A stretch of 64,000 bases of DNA from CAZWKQ01 sp964634005 (GTDB lineage Bacteria > Bacteroidota > Bacteroidia > Bacteroidales > JACABE01), in assembly GCA_964634005.1 (NCBI GenBank), contig CAZWKQ010000003.1, positions 62,001-126,000 on the forward strand, read 5' to 3'. A model generated the notes under the pieces. It made no database searches. It saw nothing but the letters and a program-made list of their open reading frames with translations, and was not told where the DNA came from. This document shows, piece after piece, positions 33,751-42,601 of this stretch; the stretch's first letter is position 1, and each line of letters begins with the position of its first letter. The position numbers were made by a program, and so were the translations under genes.

Positions 33751-35631
33751 TTAAATTTTGAAGAATACAACAGATTCAATAAGTTGCTGGGCTTTTCTTT
33801 GAAATTCTTCAGAATTGCCATATACTTCTTCGGCAAATGCAGCATTTTGTTGTACTATTTGGCTAAGGCGTTGAATGGCAATATTAATTTGTTCGACACC
33901 TATTGATTGTTCTGATGAAACTTCCGCAATTTCAATATTAAACTTAACTGAACTTTCAATTTTAGGAAATAGCTCATTCATCAGTTCTCTCGATTCATTA
34001 TTTACCAGCATGCTTTCATGCGAAATGATGCTTATTTCTTCGGCTGCCTTTTTACTTCTTTCGGCCAACTTTCTAACTTCTGTAGCAACTACGGCAAATC
34101 CTTTACCATGCTCTCCGGCTCTGGCAGCCTCTATTGCGGCATTAAGTGAAAGAAAGTTCGTTTGGAAAGCTATTTCATTTATTATTTTAATTTTCTCAGA
34201 TATTTTTTTCGATATTTCTATGCTTTTAGTTGCAGCTTCAGTGAATTTTTTCAAACTATCTATTGTCATTTGAGAGTGTTGGCTGTTTTGGTTGGCATGG
34301 TAGCTGCTTTGTTCGATTTTTGATGCCATTTCTTGCATTGTCGATAGTATTTCCTCAACTGATGATGCTTGGGTATTGGCCCCATCCGACAATTGTTCGG
34401 CTCCTTTTTTTACTTCCTGACTCGATGTTTCTAATTCTAATGCACTAATATTAATCCTGCTGACAATATTTCTGAGTTTATCAACCATATCATTTATCCC
34501 CTGAACCATTTCGCCAAGTTCATCGCTTGAATTAAATTCAATTTTCTTCGTTAAATCTCCGCTTGAAACCTTTTTTACAAATGAAATTGTTTCAGTAATA
34601 GGTTTAGTTACTTTGGAAGATACAAAAATAATCGTTAATATAAGCAAAGCTATACCTAAAATACCCAGTCCGATAATTGAATATAGAATGCTTCTGTATT
34701 GCGATAGAGCTTCATCAATGGGAACTACCATACAATAAGCCCAGTGTTGTCCGGATTTACCAACAGAGAATGGTTGATAAACATATAAAACTTTTTTTTG
34801 CAGAAAATCGTCAAAACCTCTTATTGTGAATACTTCGCCTTTGTTAAACTTTAAAATTATAGTTGTGTCACTTATCCTATTACCGGCTCTATTATCATCG
34901 GGATGACTAACATAATAACCGCTTTCCGAAATAATTGAACCGTAACCGCTTTCGTAAATTTTTATTTTTTTATTGATTTGTTGAAGTTCTTTAAAGTTGA
35001 TATCAATCCCTACAACCCCTATTGACTGATTATTTTCTATAACAGGTACTGCAACGGTAGTTTCTAAAAAACTATCTTTTACAGCTCCGGGCAAATCGTA
35101 AGCGTATTTATAAGGTTCCAAAACAATTTCTTTTTTTGCATTCAGTGGAATTTGAAAATAATCGGCCTGATATTCATCTTCATTATTGGAGTCGTAAATT
35201 TCAAATTCAATTCCTTGAGGCAATCTGACTATGCCTGTATTGTATCTGCCGTATGCATCGAAATAAGTATTATTTCTATAAAGAGAATCTCTTCCGTCTA
35301 ATTGATTTGGCAGCATCATAACCCAAACTGACAGGAAATTTTCGTTTTCTTCAATAGCTTTTTTTTGTAATGCCAAATAATGTTCTCTTACTTTATTTCC
35401 CGATTGTTTCAAAGTAAGAAAATTATGTGCCAACCACCATGCAATATCGCTTGCAGATTCCAGATATGCTTCGGAACTGTATGCTGCCTCTTTTGCTTTT
35501 GATTCGGCAATTTTTAATGCAGAATTTTTTGAAAGATTAAGACTTTCGTAAGAAATAAAAAAAAGTGAGAAAAAGTAAACAATAACTGTTGAAAGTATAA
35601 ATAACAACAGCATTTTTGTTCGTAATCGCAT
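33751..35631 (-). CDS. methyl-accepting chemotaxis protein (dCache sensor), copy 2
   Basis: 626 residues with the same architecture as its neighbour: membrane helices near residues 7-24 and 315-337, a double-Cache sensor between them (ETTVAVPVIENNQSIGVVGI, near 195), HAMP, and a signalling coil with NEIAFQTNFLSLNAAIEAAR. It is the upstream member of the tandem pair. The sensor domains differ most (for example the YEYVEG versus FEIYDS region), which fits a divided ligand range. A -7 element lies 14 bases upstream of the ATG, so the pair is probably one transcript. Confidence 0.93.
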   Translation of the reverse strand: MRLRTKMLLLFILSTVIVYFFSLFFISYESLNLSKNSALKIAESKAKEAAYSSEAYLESASDIAWWLAHNFLTLKQSGNKVREHYLALQKKAIEENENFLSVWVMMLPNQLDGRDSLYRNNTYFDAYGRYNTGIVRLPQGIEFEIYDSNNEDEYQADYFQIPLNAKKEIVLEPYKYAYDLPGAVKDSFLETTVAVPVIENNQSIGVVGIDINFKELQQINKKIKIYESGYGSIISESGYYVSHPDDNRAGNRISDTTIILKFNKGEVFTIRGFDDFLQKKVLYVYQPFSVGKSGQHWAYCMVVPIDEALSQYRSILYSIIGLGILGIALLILTIIFVSSKVTKPITETISFVKKVSSGDLTKKIEFNSSDELGEMVQGINDMVDKLRNIVSRINISALELETSSQEVKKGAEQLSDGANTQASSVEEILSTMQEMASKIEQSSYHANQNSQHSQMTIDSLKKFTEAATKSIEISKKISEKIKIINEIAFQTNFLSLNAAIEAARAGEHGKGFAVVATEVRKLAERSKKAAEEISIISHESMLVNNESRELMNELFPKIESSVKFNIEIAEVSSEQSIGVEQINIAIQRLSQIVQQNAAFAEEVYGNSEEFQRKAQQLIESVVFFKI

Positions 35632-35644
35632 GATTTTTTTTTCT

Positions 35645-35652
35645 CAAATTTA
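35645..35652 (-). promoter_or_regulatory. Bacteroidota -7 promoter element for the chemoreceptor pair (TAAATTTG)
   Basis: On the minus strand TAAATTTG fits TAnnTTTG, 13 bases before the ATG at 35631. Confidence 0.4.
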
Positions 35653-35737
35653 CGACATTTTTTTTAAAATGTTCATATTTTGAAAAAAAAACCGAATATA
35701 AGTATTTTCAGAGGTTAACAATATTCAGAAAAAAGTT

Positions 35738-37249
35738 CTATTTTATTATTCTAAATAGTTTTTTCCATCTTATTTTTTTAGGAAAACTTTCGTCTTTGTC
35801 CAACGATAACCATACAAAAGATGCTTTTCCTACAATATGGTCTTCGGGTACAAAGCCCCAGTATCTTGAATCGGCCGAGTTGTGACGATTGTCTCCTTGC
35901 ATCCAATAATAATTCATTTTGAAAGTGTATTTATTGGCTTCCTTACCGTTAATAAATATTTTGTTGCCAACCATTTCAAATTTATTACCTTCATAAGTTT
36001 CGATAATTCTTCTGTATAAACTTATATTTGAAGGGCTTATGTCAACAGTAACTCCGGCTTTCGGTATATAAATGGGGCCATAATTATCTAAACTGAATTT
36101 GTAATTCGAATCGAATGGGAATAGTCTTTGATCCCACAATCCTTTTGGTGAAATAATAGGTTTAATTTCAACAACATTTGGCAGTGTTTTCAGTTTATTT
36201 ACATTTTCTTCGGTCAAAGGAATAAATCCATATTGATTCCAATTATGTATGTCTTCTTCAGAAACTCCTAAGGAGCGTAGTTGTTTTTTGTAAACCGGAG
36301 TTCCATTTGTGATTATTTCATAGTTAAATTGTCTATCAACAGGATTTTCGGCTTTTTTGCCATTTACATATACTTGTCTGTCAATTATTTGTACACTATC
36401 TCCGGGAATACCAATACAACGTTTAATAAAGTTTTCACGCTTGTCAACGGGACGTGCAATAATATCTCCAAAATTTGCTTTGTCGTTCCATACTCTTTCT
36501 CGGCCGTATTCTCTCACGAGGGCATAATAGCTTGCATTGCTTTGCCATACGGTCGAAACAGTATCTCCATCAGGGTAATTGAAAACAACCACGTCGTTAT
36601 TCTTAATTTTTGTAAACCCCGGAAAACGATAATAGGGTAGTTTTATCCATTCAAGATATGATTTTGTGTTTTGAGTTAATGGTAATGTATGATGAGCAAA
36701 AGGAAACGATAATGGTGTGTTTGGGATTTTTGGTCCATAGCTTATTTTGCTCACAAATAAAAAATCGCCAACAAGAAGTGACTTTTCCATTGAAGACGTT
36801 GGTATTGTATATGCTTCAATAAAAAAAGTTCTTATTATACTTGCAGCAATTACGGCAAATATTATAGCGTCTGCCCATTCTCTAACGGCCGATTTTTTTA
36901 TAACCGGCAAATCTTTTGGATGTGTATAAATTTCTTTTTTATTGAAACCAAGATAAGGCAAGTAAAAAAATGGAACTAATACGCTTACAGCTTGTTCGAT
37001 AAGTCCGTTTTTCTTGAAACACTTGGCAATCTCTACTATCATTAACATAATAGTAAAAACATTTATAAATGGTGTAAGAATAAAAATATACCACCAAAGA
37101 GGTTTATTTATAATTTTCAGCCAAATATAGAAGTTGTAAAACGGTACTAAAACTGTCCATCCCGGAAAACCTGCTTTTTCGAATATTTTCCATAATCCTG
37201 CCAAAGAAAGTATGAAAAAAACAATAGTTAAAATTAAATAGATACTCAT
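35738..37249 (-). CDS. lepB: signal peptidase I, with N-terminal membrane domain (DUF5684-like)
   Basis: 503 residues, against about 250-320 for most signal peptidases. Residues 1-120 form a multi-pass membrane module (FPGWTVLVPFYNFYIWLKII) like DUF5684. A further membrane helix precedes the catalytic domain. The nucleophile Ser153 is in AYTIPTSSMEKSLLVGDFLF and the general base Lys276 is in RENFIKRCIGIPGDSVQI. The C-terminal box GDNRHNSADSRYWGFVP is intact. The insert between Ser and Lys boxes and the long segment at about 300-420 are usual in Bacteroidota. It cleaves Sec signal peptides on the periplasmic side of the inner membrane. It is last of the parA-parB-DUF5683-dapB-lepB cluster. Confidence 0.95.
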   Translation of the reverse strand: MSIYLILTIVFFILSLAGLWKIFEKAGFPGWTVLVPFYNFYIWLKIINKPLWWYIFILTPFINVFTIMLMIVEIAKCFKKNGLIEQAVSVLVPFFYLPYLGFNKKEIYTHPKDLPVIKKSAVREWADAIIFAVIAASIIRTFFIEAYTIPTSSMEKSLLVGDFLFVSKISYGPKIPNTPLSFPFAHHTLPLTQNTKSYLEWIKLPYYRFPGFTKIKNNDVVVFNYPDGDTVSTVWQSNASYYALVREYGRERVWNDKANFGDIIARPVDKRENFIKRCIGIPGDSVQIIDRQVYVNGKKAENPVDRQFNYEIITNGTPVYKKQLRSLGVSEEDIHNWNQYGFIPLTEENVNKLKTLPNVVEIKPIISPKGLWDQRLFPFDSNYKFSLDNYGPIYIPKAGVTVDISPSNISLYRRIIETYEGNKFEMVGNKIFINGKEANKYTFKMNYYWMQGDNRHNSADSRYWGFVPEDHIVGKASFVWLSLDKDESFPKKIRWKKLFRIIK

Positions 37250-37304
37250 ACTTAAAAATTTGAATTTAATTACCTTAACGTTTAAAAAAATATAATATTG
37301 CTGT

Positions 37305-38021
37305 TTATAATTTCATCAAATCATTCATATTAAAAATCCCTTTTTTGCCTACTATAAATTCAGCAGCTAATACTGCTCCATATGCAAACCCTTTTCTACT
37401 TTTAGCAAAATGTTTAATTTCTATGATATCTTCTTCTGAATCATAAATAACTTTATGAGTGCCGACTATATCAGCCTCTCGTATCGATTTAACAGGTAAG
37501 ATGCCTTTATCGGCAGTTTCAGAGTTTTTCCAGTTATTTAATCTATCTATTTTCGAAATTATATCATTTGCAAGTGTGATTGCGGTACCGCTTGGAGAAT
37601 CAATTTTTTGAAGGTGATGGGTTTCTTCGACTCTAACTTCATATTGGTTATATTTGTTCATTAGTTTCGATAGATGTTTATTTATCTCAAAAAAGATATT
37701 TACCCCTATACTAAAATTTGAAGCATAAAACATTGTTTGATTTTTTGCTTTACACAATTCGGCAATTTCCGAAAATCTTTCATTCCATCCCGTTGTACCT
37801 ATTACAATAGGGATATTGTATTCAAAACTTTTGAAAATGTTATCAACAACAGTTTGCGGAGTGCTGAATTCAATTGCAACATCGGCTTTTTTAAATTCTT
37901 CAGAATAAATATCCCAGTCAGAAATTGAATCTATTTTTGTTACAATATTATGATTTCTATCATTAGAAATACTTTCTATTATTTTGCCCATTTTACCATA
38001 TCCTAAAAGAGCTATTTTCAT
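37305..38021 (-). CDS. dapB: 4-hydroxy-tetrahydrodipicolinate reductase
   Basis: 238 residues, shorter than the 270 of E. coli but normal for the phylum. The Rossmann motif MKIALLGYGKMGKIIES opens the protein. IPIVIGTTGWNERF and ASNFSIGVNIFFEINKHLSK follow. The catalytic-site motif EETHHLQKIDSPSGTAITLA, with the histidine pair and the K..SPSGTA signature, is at about residue 130. The enzyme makes tetrahydrodipicolinate on the lysine/diaminopimelate route for peptidoglycan. It is co-oriented with parAB and lepB, an order seen in many Bacteroidota. Confidence 0.95.
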   Translation of the reverse strand: MKIALLGYGKMGKIIESISNDRNHNIVTKIDSISDWDIYSEEFKKADVAIEFSTPQTVVDNIFKSFEYNIPIVIGTTGWNERFSEIAELCKAKNQTMFYASNFSIGVNIFFEINKHLSKLMNKYNQYEVRVEETHHLQKIDSPSGTAITLANDIISKIDRLNNWKNSETADKGILPVKSIREADIVGTHKVIYDSEEDIIEIKHFAKSRKGFAYGAVLAAEFIVGKKGIFNMNDLMKL

Positions 38022-38033
38022 AAAACTATTTTT

Positions 38034-38633
38034 TTATTTATTAAATTTTAAAACCAATTTTATACCGGTAGATGGAGGCGCTGATAAGTTGTAATTATTA
38101 TTGTATAAAACAGGTTCAACTTTTAAACTTAAATCGTTTCCGACGTCAAAATTAAATAAATGGGCATAAACGCTGGCGTCGATAATATTTAAAAGATACA
38201 CTACACCGGCCATTATCCATGTAAATTCGAGATTTCGTTGATAATAGTTTTTCAATTGCAGAATACTATTGTCAGAATAAAGTATATAGTTGAGATTTAG
38301 CTTTGTACTATCGTTGTTCATGCGGGCAACGTATTCATCTCTGTAAGAATAATATTTGTCGCCGTTGAAGTTAACAAAATAAACTATAGTAGCTATACCT
38401 GCATATAAAATCGGCACTTTCCAGTATTGCTTATTGTAAACCTGCCCTAAGCCCGGTATTATTGCAGAGTACAATGTAGCTTTGTGAGGCGAATGTTCAT
38501 TTATGATTATTGTATCGTTTTTCTTCTGAGCATAAGCTGTATTATTTGAAATTAAGCAGAGAAAAAATAAAACAAAACCAAAAGAGGATAATTTTACAGT
38601 TTTTGAAAAAATATAGTTGACATTTATTAACAC
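38034..38633 (-). CDS. DUF5683 domain membrane protein
   Basis: 199 residues. An N-terminal signal or anchor (FGFVLFFLCLISNNTAYAQ, about 18-36) is followed by the family motif HKATLYSAIIPGLGQVYNKQ and then YWKVPILYAGIATIVYFVNF and FTWIMAGVVYLLNIIDASVY, which are two further membrane segments. DUF5683 proteins are of unknown function. They occur between parB and dapB in many Bacteroidota, as here (gaps of 12-14 bases). An envelope role in step with chromosome segregation and cell-wall synthesis is inference from position only. Confidence 0.88.
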   Translation of the reverse strand: MLINVNYIFSKTVKLSSFGFVLFFLCLISNNTAYAQKKNDTIIINEHSPHKATLYSAIIPGLGQVYNKQYWKVPILYAGIATIVYFVNFNGDKYYSYRDEYVARMNNDSTKLNLNYILYSDNSILQLKNYYQRNLEFTWIMAGVVYLLNIIDASVYAHLFNFDVGNDLSLKVEPVLYNNNYNLSAPPSTGIKLVLKFNK

Positions 38634-38647
38634 GGTTTTATTAAATA

Positions 38648-39535
38648 TTATAATTTCAATAAATTTAGGATTCTTTCAAAATCTTTATCAGAACTGAACG
38701 AAATAACTATATTTCCTTTTCCTCTGTTATTTCTTTTAATTTCAACTTTCGAGCCAAGGTTTGATGAAAGTTTATCTTTGAAATTTGAGTACATCTCAGG
38801 CAATGTATCTTTAGACTTTTTGGCTTTTTTATCGTCAGGGTTAACAATAATTCTGACCATTTTTTCTACTTCTCTGACAGATAAGCCTTTTTCAACAATT
38901 TGTTTTGTAATAAACAACTGTTGTTCAGGGTTATCAAGTGTGATAATTGCTCTTGCGTGCCCCATTGTTATCTTGTCGTCGCGTATATCAAGCTGAACTT
39001 CGGCGGGCAATTTCAATAAGCGGAGATAATTGGTTATGGTTGTTCTGTTTTTACCTATTTTTTCGCTAAGTTGTTCCTGAGTTAATTTGCATTCATCAAT
39101 AAGAGCTTGATACGATAGAGCAATTTCAATGGCATTAAGGTTTTCTCTTTGAATATTTTCTACTAAAGCCATTTCAAGCATTTGAGAGTCGGTAGCAATT
39201 CTTATGTATGCGGGTATTACGCTTAATCCGGCCATTTTCGAAGCTCTAAGCCTTCTTTCTCCTGAAATAAGCTGATATTTTTCGTGCCCAATTTTACGGA
39301 CAGTTATAGGTTGAATTATTCCTTGTTGTTTTATTGAAATCATAAGGTCTTCAAGAGCTTCTTTTTCAAAATCGGTACGAGGTTGAAAAGGATTGGCTTC
39401 AATAGAATCAACAGGTATAGATGCAATAGCACCTACGACAGTACTGGTATTTTCATCTGTTGATAAATCATCGGTTTCCGAAATAGCCAATAAAGCACTT
39501 AAGCCCCTGCCTAATGCCTGTTTTTTTGCATTCAT
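38648..39535 (-). CDS. parB: chromosome partitioning protein ParB
   Basis: 295 residues from the ATG at 39535. The frame is open further upstream through the end of parA, but MNAKKQALGRGLSALL is the canonical ParB start and lies 1 base after the parA stop. The N-terminal CTPase/clamp domain has NPFQPRTDFEKEALEDL and ISGERRLRASKMAGLSVIP (the GERRxRA motif). ENIQRENLNAIEIALSYQAL precedes the helix-turn-helix, which contains LTQEQLSEKIGKNRTTITNY, and a C-terminal dimer domain follows. ParB loads onto parS and spreads as a CTP-dependent clamp. A degenerate parS-like palindrome is present in the parA 3' end. Confidence 0.95.
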   Translation of the reverse strand: MNAKKQALGRGLSALLAISETDDLSTDENTSTVVGAIASIPVDSIEANPFQPRTDFEKEALEDLMISIKQQGIIQPITVRKIGHEKYQLISGERRLRASKMAGLSVIPAYIRIATDSQMLEMALVENIQRENLNAIEIALSYQALIDECKLTQEQLSEKIGKNRTTITNYLRLLKLPAEVQLDIRDDKITMGHARAIITLDNPEQQLFITKQIVEKGLSVREVEKMVRIIVNPDDKKAKKSKDTLPEMYSNFKDKLSSNLGSKVEIKRNNRGKGNIVISFSSDKDFERILNLLKL

Positions 39536-39536
39536 A

Positions 39537-40331
39537 TCAGTTGTTTTTATAATCGTATATTTGAGTAAGTTGGTTCTTTTGTAAAATTTCACGTGCAAGA
39601 TTCAGGTAATTGATAGAACCCGAACAATTTGCATCATGCATAATTATAGTTTCCCCAAAACTTGGTGCTTCTCCAAGTTTAGTGTTTCTGTATATTAAAG
39701 TATTAAATACCATTTGTTGAAAATGAAGTCTAACATCTTCTACAACCTGCTTTGCAAGCCTCAGTCGTGAATCGTACATAGTGAGTAAAATTCCTTCAAT
39801 TTCCAAATTGGGGTTTAACCTTGTTTGCACTATTCGTATTGTATTTAATAATTTACCCAAACCCTCCAGAGCAAAGTATTCGCATTGAACCGGAACAATC
39901 ACCGAATCGGCAGCCGTAAGGGAATTTACGGTTATTAATCCTAAAGATGGCGAACAGTCGATTATTATATAATCATATTTGTCTCTTACATTTTCTAATG
40001 ATTTACGCATCATTTTTTCACGGTTGGGCATATTTATCATCTCAATCTCGGCGCCTACAAGGTCGATATGAGCAGGTAATATGTCCAAGTTTGGTGTAGA
40101 TGTATTAAGAATAGCATCTTCGGGATTTATATTGTCAATAATACATTCGTAAATACTTGCTTTTATATTTTTTGGGTCAAAACCTACTCCCGATGTGGCA
40201 TTGGCTTGAGGATCGGCATCAATCAATAAAGTCTTTTTGTCTAAAACGGCCAAACTTGCACCAAGATTTATAGCGGTAGTAGTTTTTCCAACACCTCCTT
40301 TTTGATTAGCTATTGCTATAACTTTTCCCAT
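39537..40331 (-). CDS. parA: chromosome partitioning ATPase ParA/Soj
   Basis: 264 residues with the deviant Walker A KGGVGKTTTAINLGASLAVL near the N-terminus and the Walker A' LLIDADPQANATSGVGF. The Walker B strand YIIIDCSPSLGLITVNSLTA lies near 118, and PVQCEYFALEGLGKLLNTI follows. This is the ATPase that positions ParB-bound origins. It heads a five-gene cluster (parA, parB, DUF5683, dapB, lepB). A -7 element lies 59 bases upstream of the ATG. Confidence 0.96.
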   Translation of the reverse strand: MGKVIAIANQKGGVGKTTTAINLGASLAVLDKKTLLIDADPQANATSGVGFDPKNIKASIYECIIDNINPEDAILNTSTPNLDILPAHIDLVGAEIEMINMPNREKMMRKSLENVRDKYDYIIIDCSPSLGLITVNSLTAADSVIVPVQCEYFALEGLGKLLNTIRIVQTRLNPNLEIEGILLTMYDSRLRLAKQVVEDVRLHFQQMVFNTLIYRNTKLGEAPSFGETIIMHDANCSGSINYLNLAREILQKNQLTQIYDYKNN

Positions 40332-40389
40332 TATATGTTTTTGATTATTAATATTTTAAAAGTTCTGAAATAATAGAAAATTACGTTTA

Positions 40390-40397
40390 CAAAAGTA
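40390..40397 (-). promoter_or_regulatory. Bacteroidota -7 promoter element upstream of parA (TACTTTTG)
   Basis: On the minus strand TACTTTTG fits TAnnTTTG, 58 bases before the parA ATG. Confidence 0.4.
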
Positions 40398-40433
40398 AAA
40401 CTAATTATTTAAAATTAATGTTAAAAGTTTATA

Positions 40434-40461
40434 ACAAAAAAAGCTGTTCATAGAACAGCTT
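40434..40461 (-). terminator. Rho-independent terminator after the PUR-family gene
   Basis: The arms AAGCTGTTC and GAACAGCTT form a perfect 9-base stem with a 3-base loop, followed on the minus strand by a T-run of seven. It separates the PUR gene from parA. Confidence 0.88.
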
Positions 40462-40485
40462 AAATATTAACTTGAAAAATAAAAT

Positions 40486-40827
40486 TTATTCTTTTGATTT
40501 CTCAATATGGTCGAAGTCAACATTTGAAAAATCACTGTCAAAGCCATTTTCGGCATCAACTTCGGGCAATTCACCTGTTTCGATAAAATTCATAACTCCG
40601 CCAAGAGTTTTTGTGAACTTATCAAAATCTTCTTTGTAAAGAAAAATTTTATGCTTTTCGTAATAAAACTTGCCGTTTTCATTATCGAATTTTTTCTTAC
40701 TTTCGGTAATTGTCAGGTATTTTTCACCCGATTTAGTGCTTTTTACATCAAAGAAATATGTTCTTTTGCCTGCCTTCATTACGCTTGAGAATATCTCTTC
40801 TCTTTCATTTTTTCCTATCTCTTCCAT
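40486..40827 (-). CDS. PUR family (DUF3276) DNA/RNA-binding protein
   Basis: 113 residues from the ATG at 40827, an in-frame TTG two codons earlier being less likely. The single PUR repeat core is seen in GKRTYFFDVKSTKSGEKYLT and ITESKKKFDNENGKFYYEKH, followed by KIFLYKEDFDKFTKTLGGVM and an acidic tail. PUR-alpha-like proteins of this family bind single-stranded nucleic acids, and the Borrelia homologue is a known regulator. The gene is monocistronic, with a -7 element 74 bases upstream and a strong terminator downstream. Its targets here are unknown. Confidence 0.92.
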   Translation of the reverse strand: MEEIGKNEREEIFSSVMKAGKRTYFFDVKSTKSGEKYLTITESKKKFDNENGKFYYEKHKIFLYKEDFDKFTKTLGGVMNFIETGELPEVDAENGFDSDFSNVDFDHIEKSKE

Positions 40828-40900
40828 TTTCAATTGCGATTAATTTTAATCCTCAGTTTAATTACTACAATTTTAAACAATTCACATGACAATTTTATCG

Positions 40901-40908
40901 CAAATGTA
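40901..40908 (-). promoter_or_regulatory. Bacteroidota -7 promoter element for the PUR gene (TACATTTG)
   Basis: On the minus strand TACATTTG fits TAnnTTTG, 73 bases before the ATG at 40827. Confidence 0.45.
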
Positions 40909-41257
40909 TGAATAAAATTTTAATAGCTGCAAGTTGTAAAAAAAAATATTTTAGCTGAAAAAGAAAATCAAAATTATCGAAAGATGTTTTAATTGATTGA
41001 AAATAAAGTTATTTTAAAACTATATATTCCTTTATTCAATAAACATAAATCTTCTACGTATCAGTTTAAATTTAAATATCAATAAAACAAATAGTTATAT
41101 TAAAATATCTTTGATGTTTTCTTAAGAAATTGCTGTAATTCGACTATAAATAATTAAAGTTTTATCAATAAATTTATAAAAACAGCAATATAGATTCAAC
41201 TTTGCAAATGCCTTATAAAGATTTGTAATATTAAGAAAAACTAAAAGTCATTGTATT
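40909..41257. other. AT-rich intergenic stretch without recognised feature
   Basis: About 350 bases of very AT-rich DNA with many A and T runs and scattered stops in all frames. I see no gene, RNA structure or long repeat in it. Such a gap next to an accessory ATPase and decayed genes fits relaxed selection. Confidence 0.5.
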
Positions 41258-42601
41258 TTATAAATTACTTTGGAATAAATTGCTTACAGCATAAAGTGGA
41301 ATTATCTGAATTTCATTTATTTTTGAAAAATTTTCTAAAGAAATACGTATTCCTTTATTGCGTTTTTTATCTTTCAAAAACTGATACATGCTTTGCATAC
41401 TTCCTTTACCTGATGATTTTACTTCAATAGGAATTATTTCGTTTTGTTTTTGAATTATAAAATCAATTTCTGCATTACTGCTTGATGTTTCTCTGTGCCA
41501 ATAGTATAAATTCTCCTGATGAAATGGGTCTGCGTATTTTATAAGTTCTAAACCCACAAATTGTTCAGCAATTGCACCTTTATTAATACTATTAAAATCA
41601 TTTTCCAGTACAATTTCTGACAAATTGAGATTGCAAATTCTTTGATATAAACCTGTATCAAAAATAAAAAACTTTCGCTTTTTAGGATTACTTTCAGCAC
41701 CTAACGGAATTCCATTTGCAGATGAATGTGTTACAGGGATAATCAATCCAGACATAATCAACAGATCAACTGCTTCCTTTATTTGCATTAGATTAGCTTC
41801 AATATTTGCATTCTGATAAACGAACTTTCTGCCGGTTTGAAGTGCAACAGCTTCCAATACTTTAACAATACGCATTGATGGAACTCTTTTTTTGTATTTT
41901 GAAAAATCAGCTTTTAGTGAAGTCAATAAATCATCCAGAATATATTGTATCTCATTTATACTATGATTATTAACATATTTAGAAACTACTTCTGGCATAC
42001 CACCTATCATCAAATACTTTTTAAAATAATCGATTAGTTTCTGATGAAAAATTTCAGGTAAAGGATTATTTGAATCTGCTTTTCTTTTTAGGCTGATTAA
42101 GTCAGTTTCGTTGATAGCCATTAAAAATTCATCAAAAGAAAATGGGTACATAAAAACCGAACGAACCCTACCAACACCATAAGATGGCAATTCCTGCAAG
42201 GCAAATTCGAGTAATGAACCTGCTGCAATAAGATGTAAATCAGGCATTTTCTCATAGAAATACCTTAATGAGCTAATTGCAGGAATACTTAATTGAATTT
42301 CGTCGAAAAACAAAAGTGTTTTCCCCGGAATAATAGGAATTCCATAATAAACCGATAAGCTTTCGCATAAATATTCGGGAGATATACTTCGCTTGAACAA
42401 CTCATTAACTTCGGGTTTCTCTTCAAAATTAATTTCAATAAAAAACTCGAAGTTTTTAGCCAAATTTCGAACTGCCGACGATTTTCCAACCTGTCTGGCT
42501 CCTCGTAAAATTAATGGTTTTCTTTCTTTGCTTTTTCTCCAATTATTTAATATGTTGTCAATATGACGATTAAGATAATAATATGAATTTTTCACAGGCA
42601 T
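41258..42601 (-). CDS. ATP-binding protein, AAA_14 + DUF4143
   Basis: 447 residues. The AAA_14 domain (about 20-180) has Walker A LRGARQVGKSSAVRNLA and Walker B TLLFFDEIQL, then LHLIAAGSLLEFALQ. The DUF4143 domain (about 200-430) contains LMIGGMPEVVSKYVNNHSIN, KKRKFFIFDTGLYQRICNL and the nuclease-like ending SSSNAEIDFIIQKQNEIIPI-EVKSSGKGS, whose D/E/K pattern resembles a PD-(D/E)XK core. The family is widespread, mobile and of unknown function. The ATG lies inside the first of three 33-base-spaced repeats, and a -7 element overlaps the second. Upstream is a degraded MntA/HepT module. Confidence 0.92.
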   Translation of the reverse strand: MPVKNSYYYLNRHIDNILNNWRKSKERKPLILRGARQVGKSSAVRNLAKNFEFFIEINFEEKPEVNELFKRSISPEYLCESLSVYYGIPIIPGKTLLFFDEIQLSIPAISSLRYFYEKMPDLHLIAAGSLLEFALQELPSYGVGRVRSVFMYPFSFDEFLMAINETDLISLKRKADSNNPLPEIFHQKLIDYFKKYLMIGGMPEVVSKYVNNHSINEIQYILDDLLTSLKADFSKYKKRVPSMRIVKVLEAVALQTGRKFVYQNANIEANLMQIKEAVDLLIMSGLIIPVTHSSANGIPLGAESNPKKRKFFIFDTGLYQRICNLNLSEIVLENDFNSINKGAIAEQFVGLELIKYADPFHQENLYYWHRETSSSNAEIDFIIQKQNEIIPIEVKSSGKGSMQSMYQFLKDKKRNKGIRISLENFSKINEIQIIPLYAVSNLFQSNL

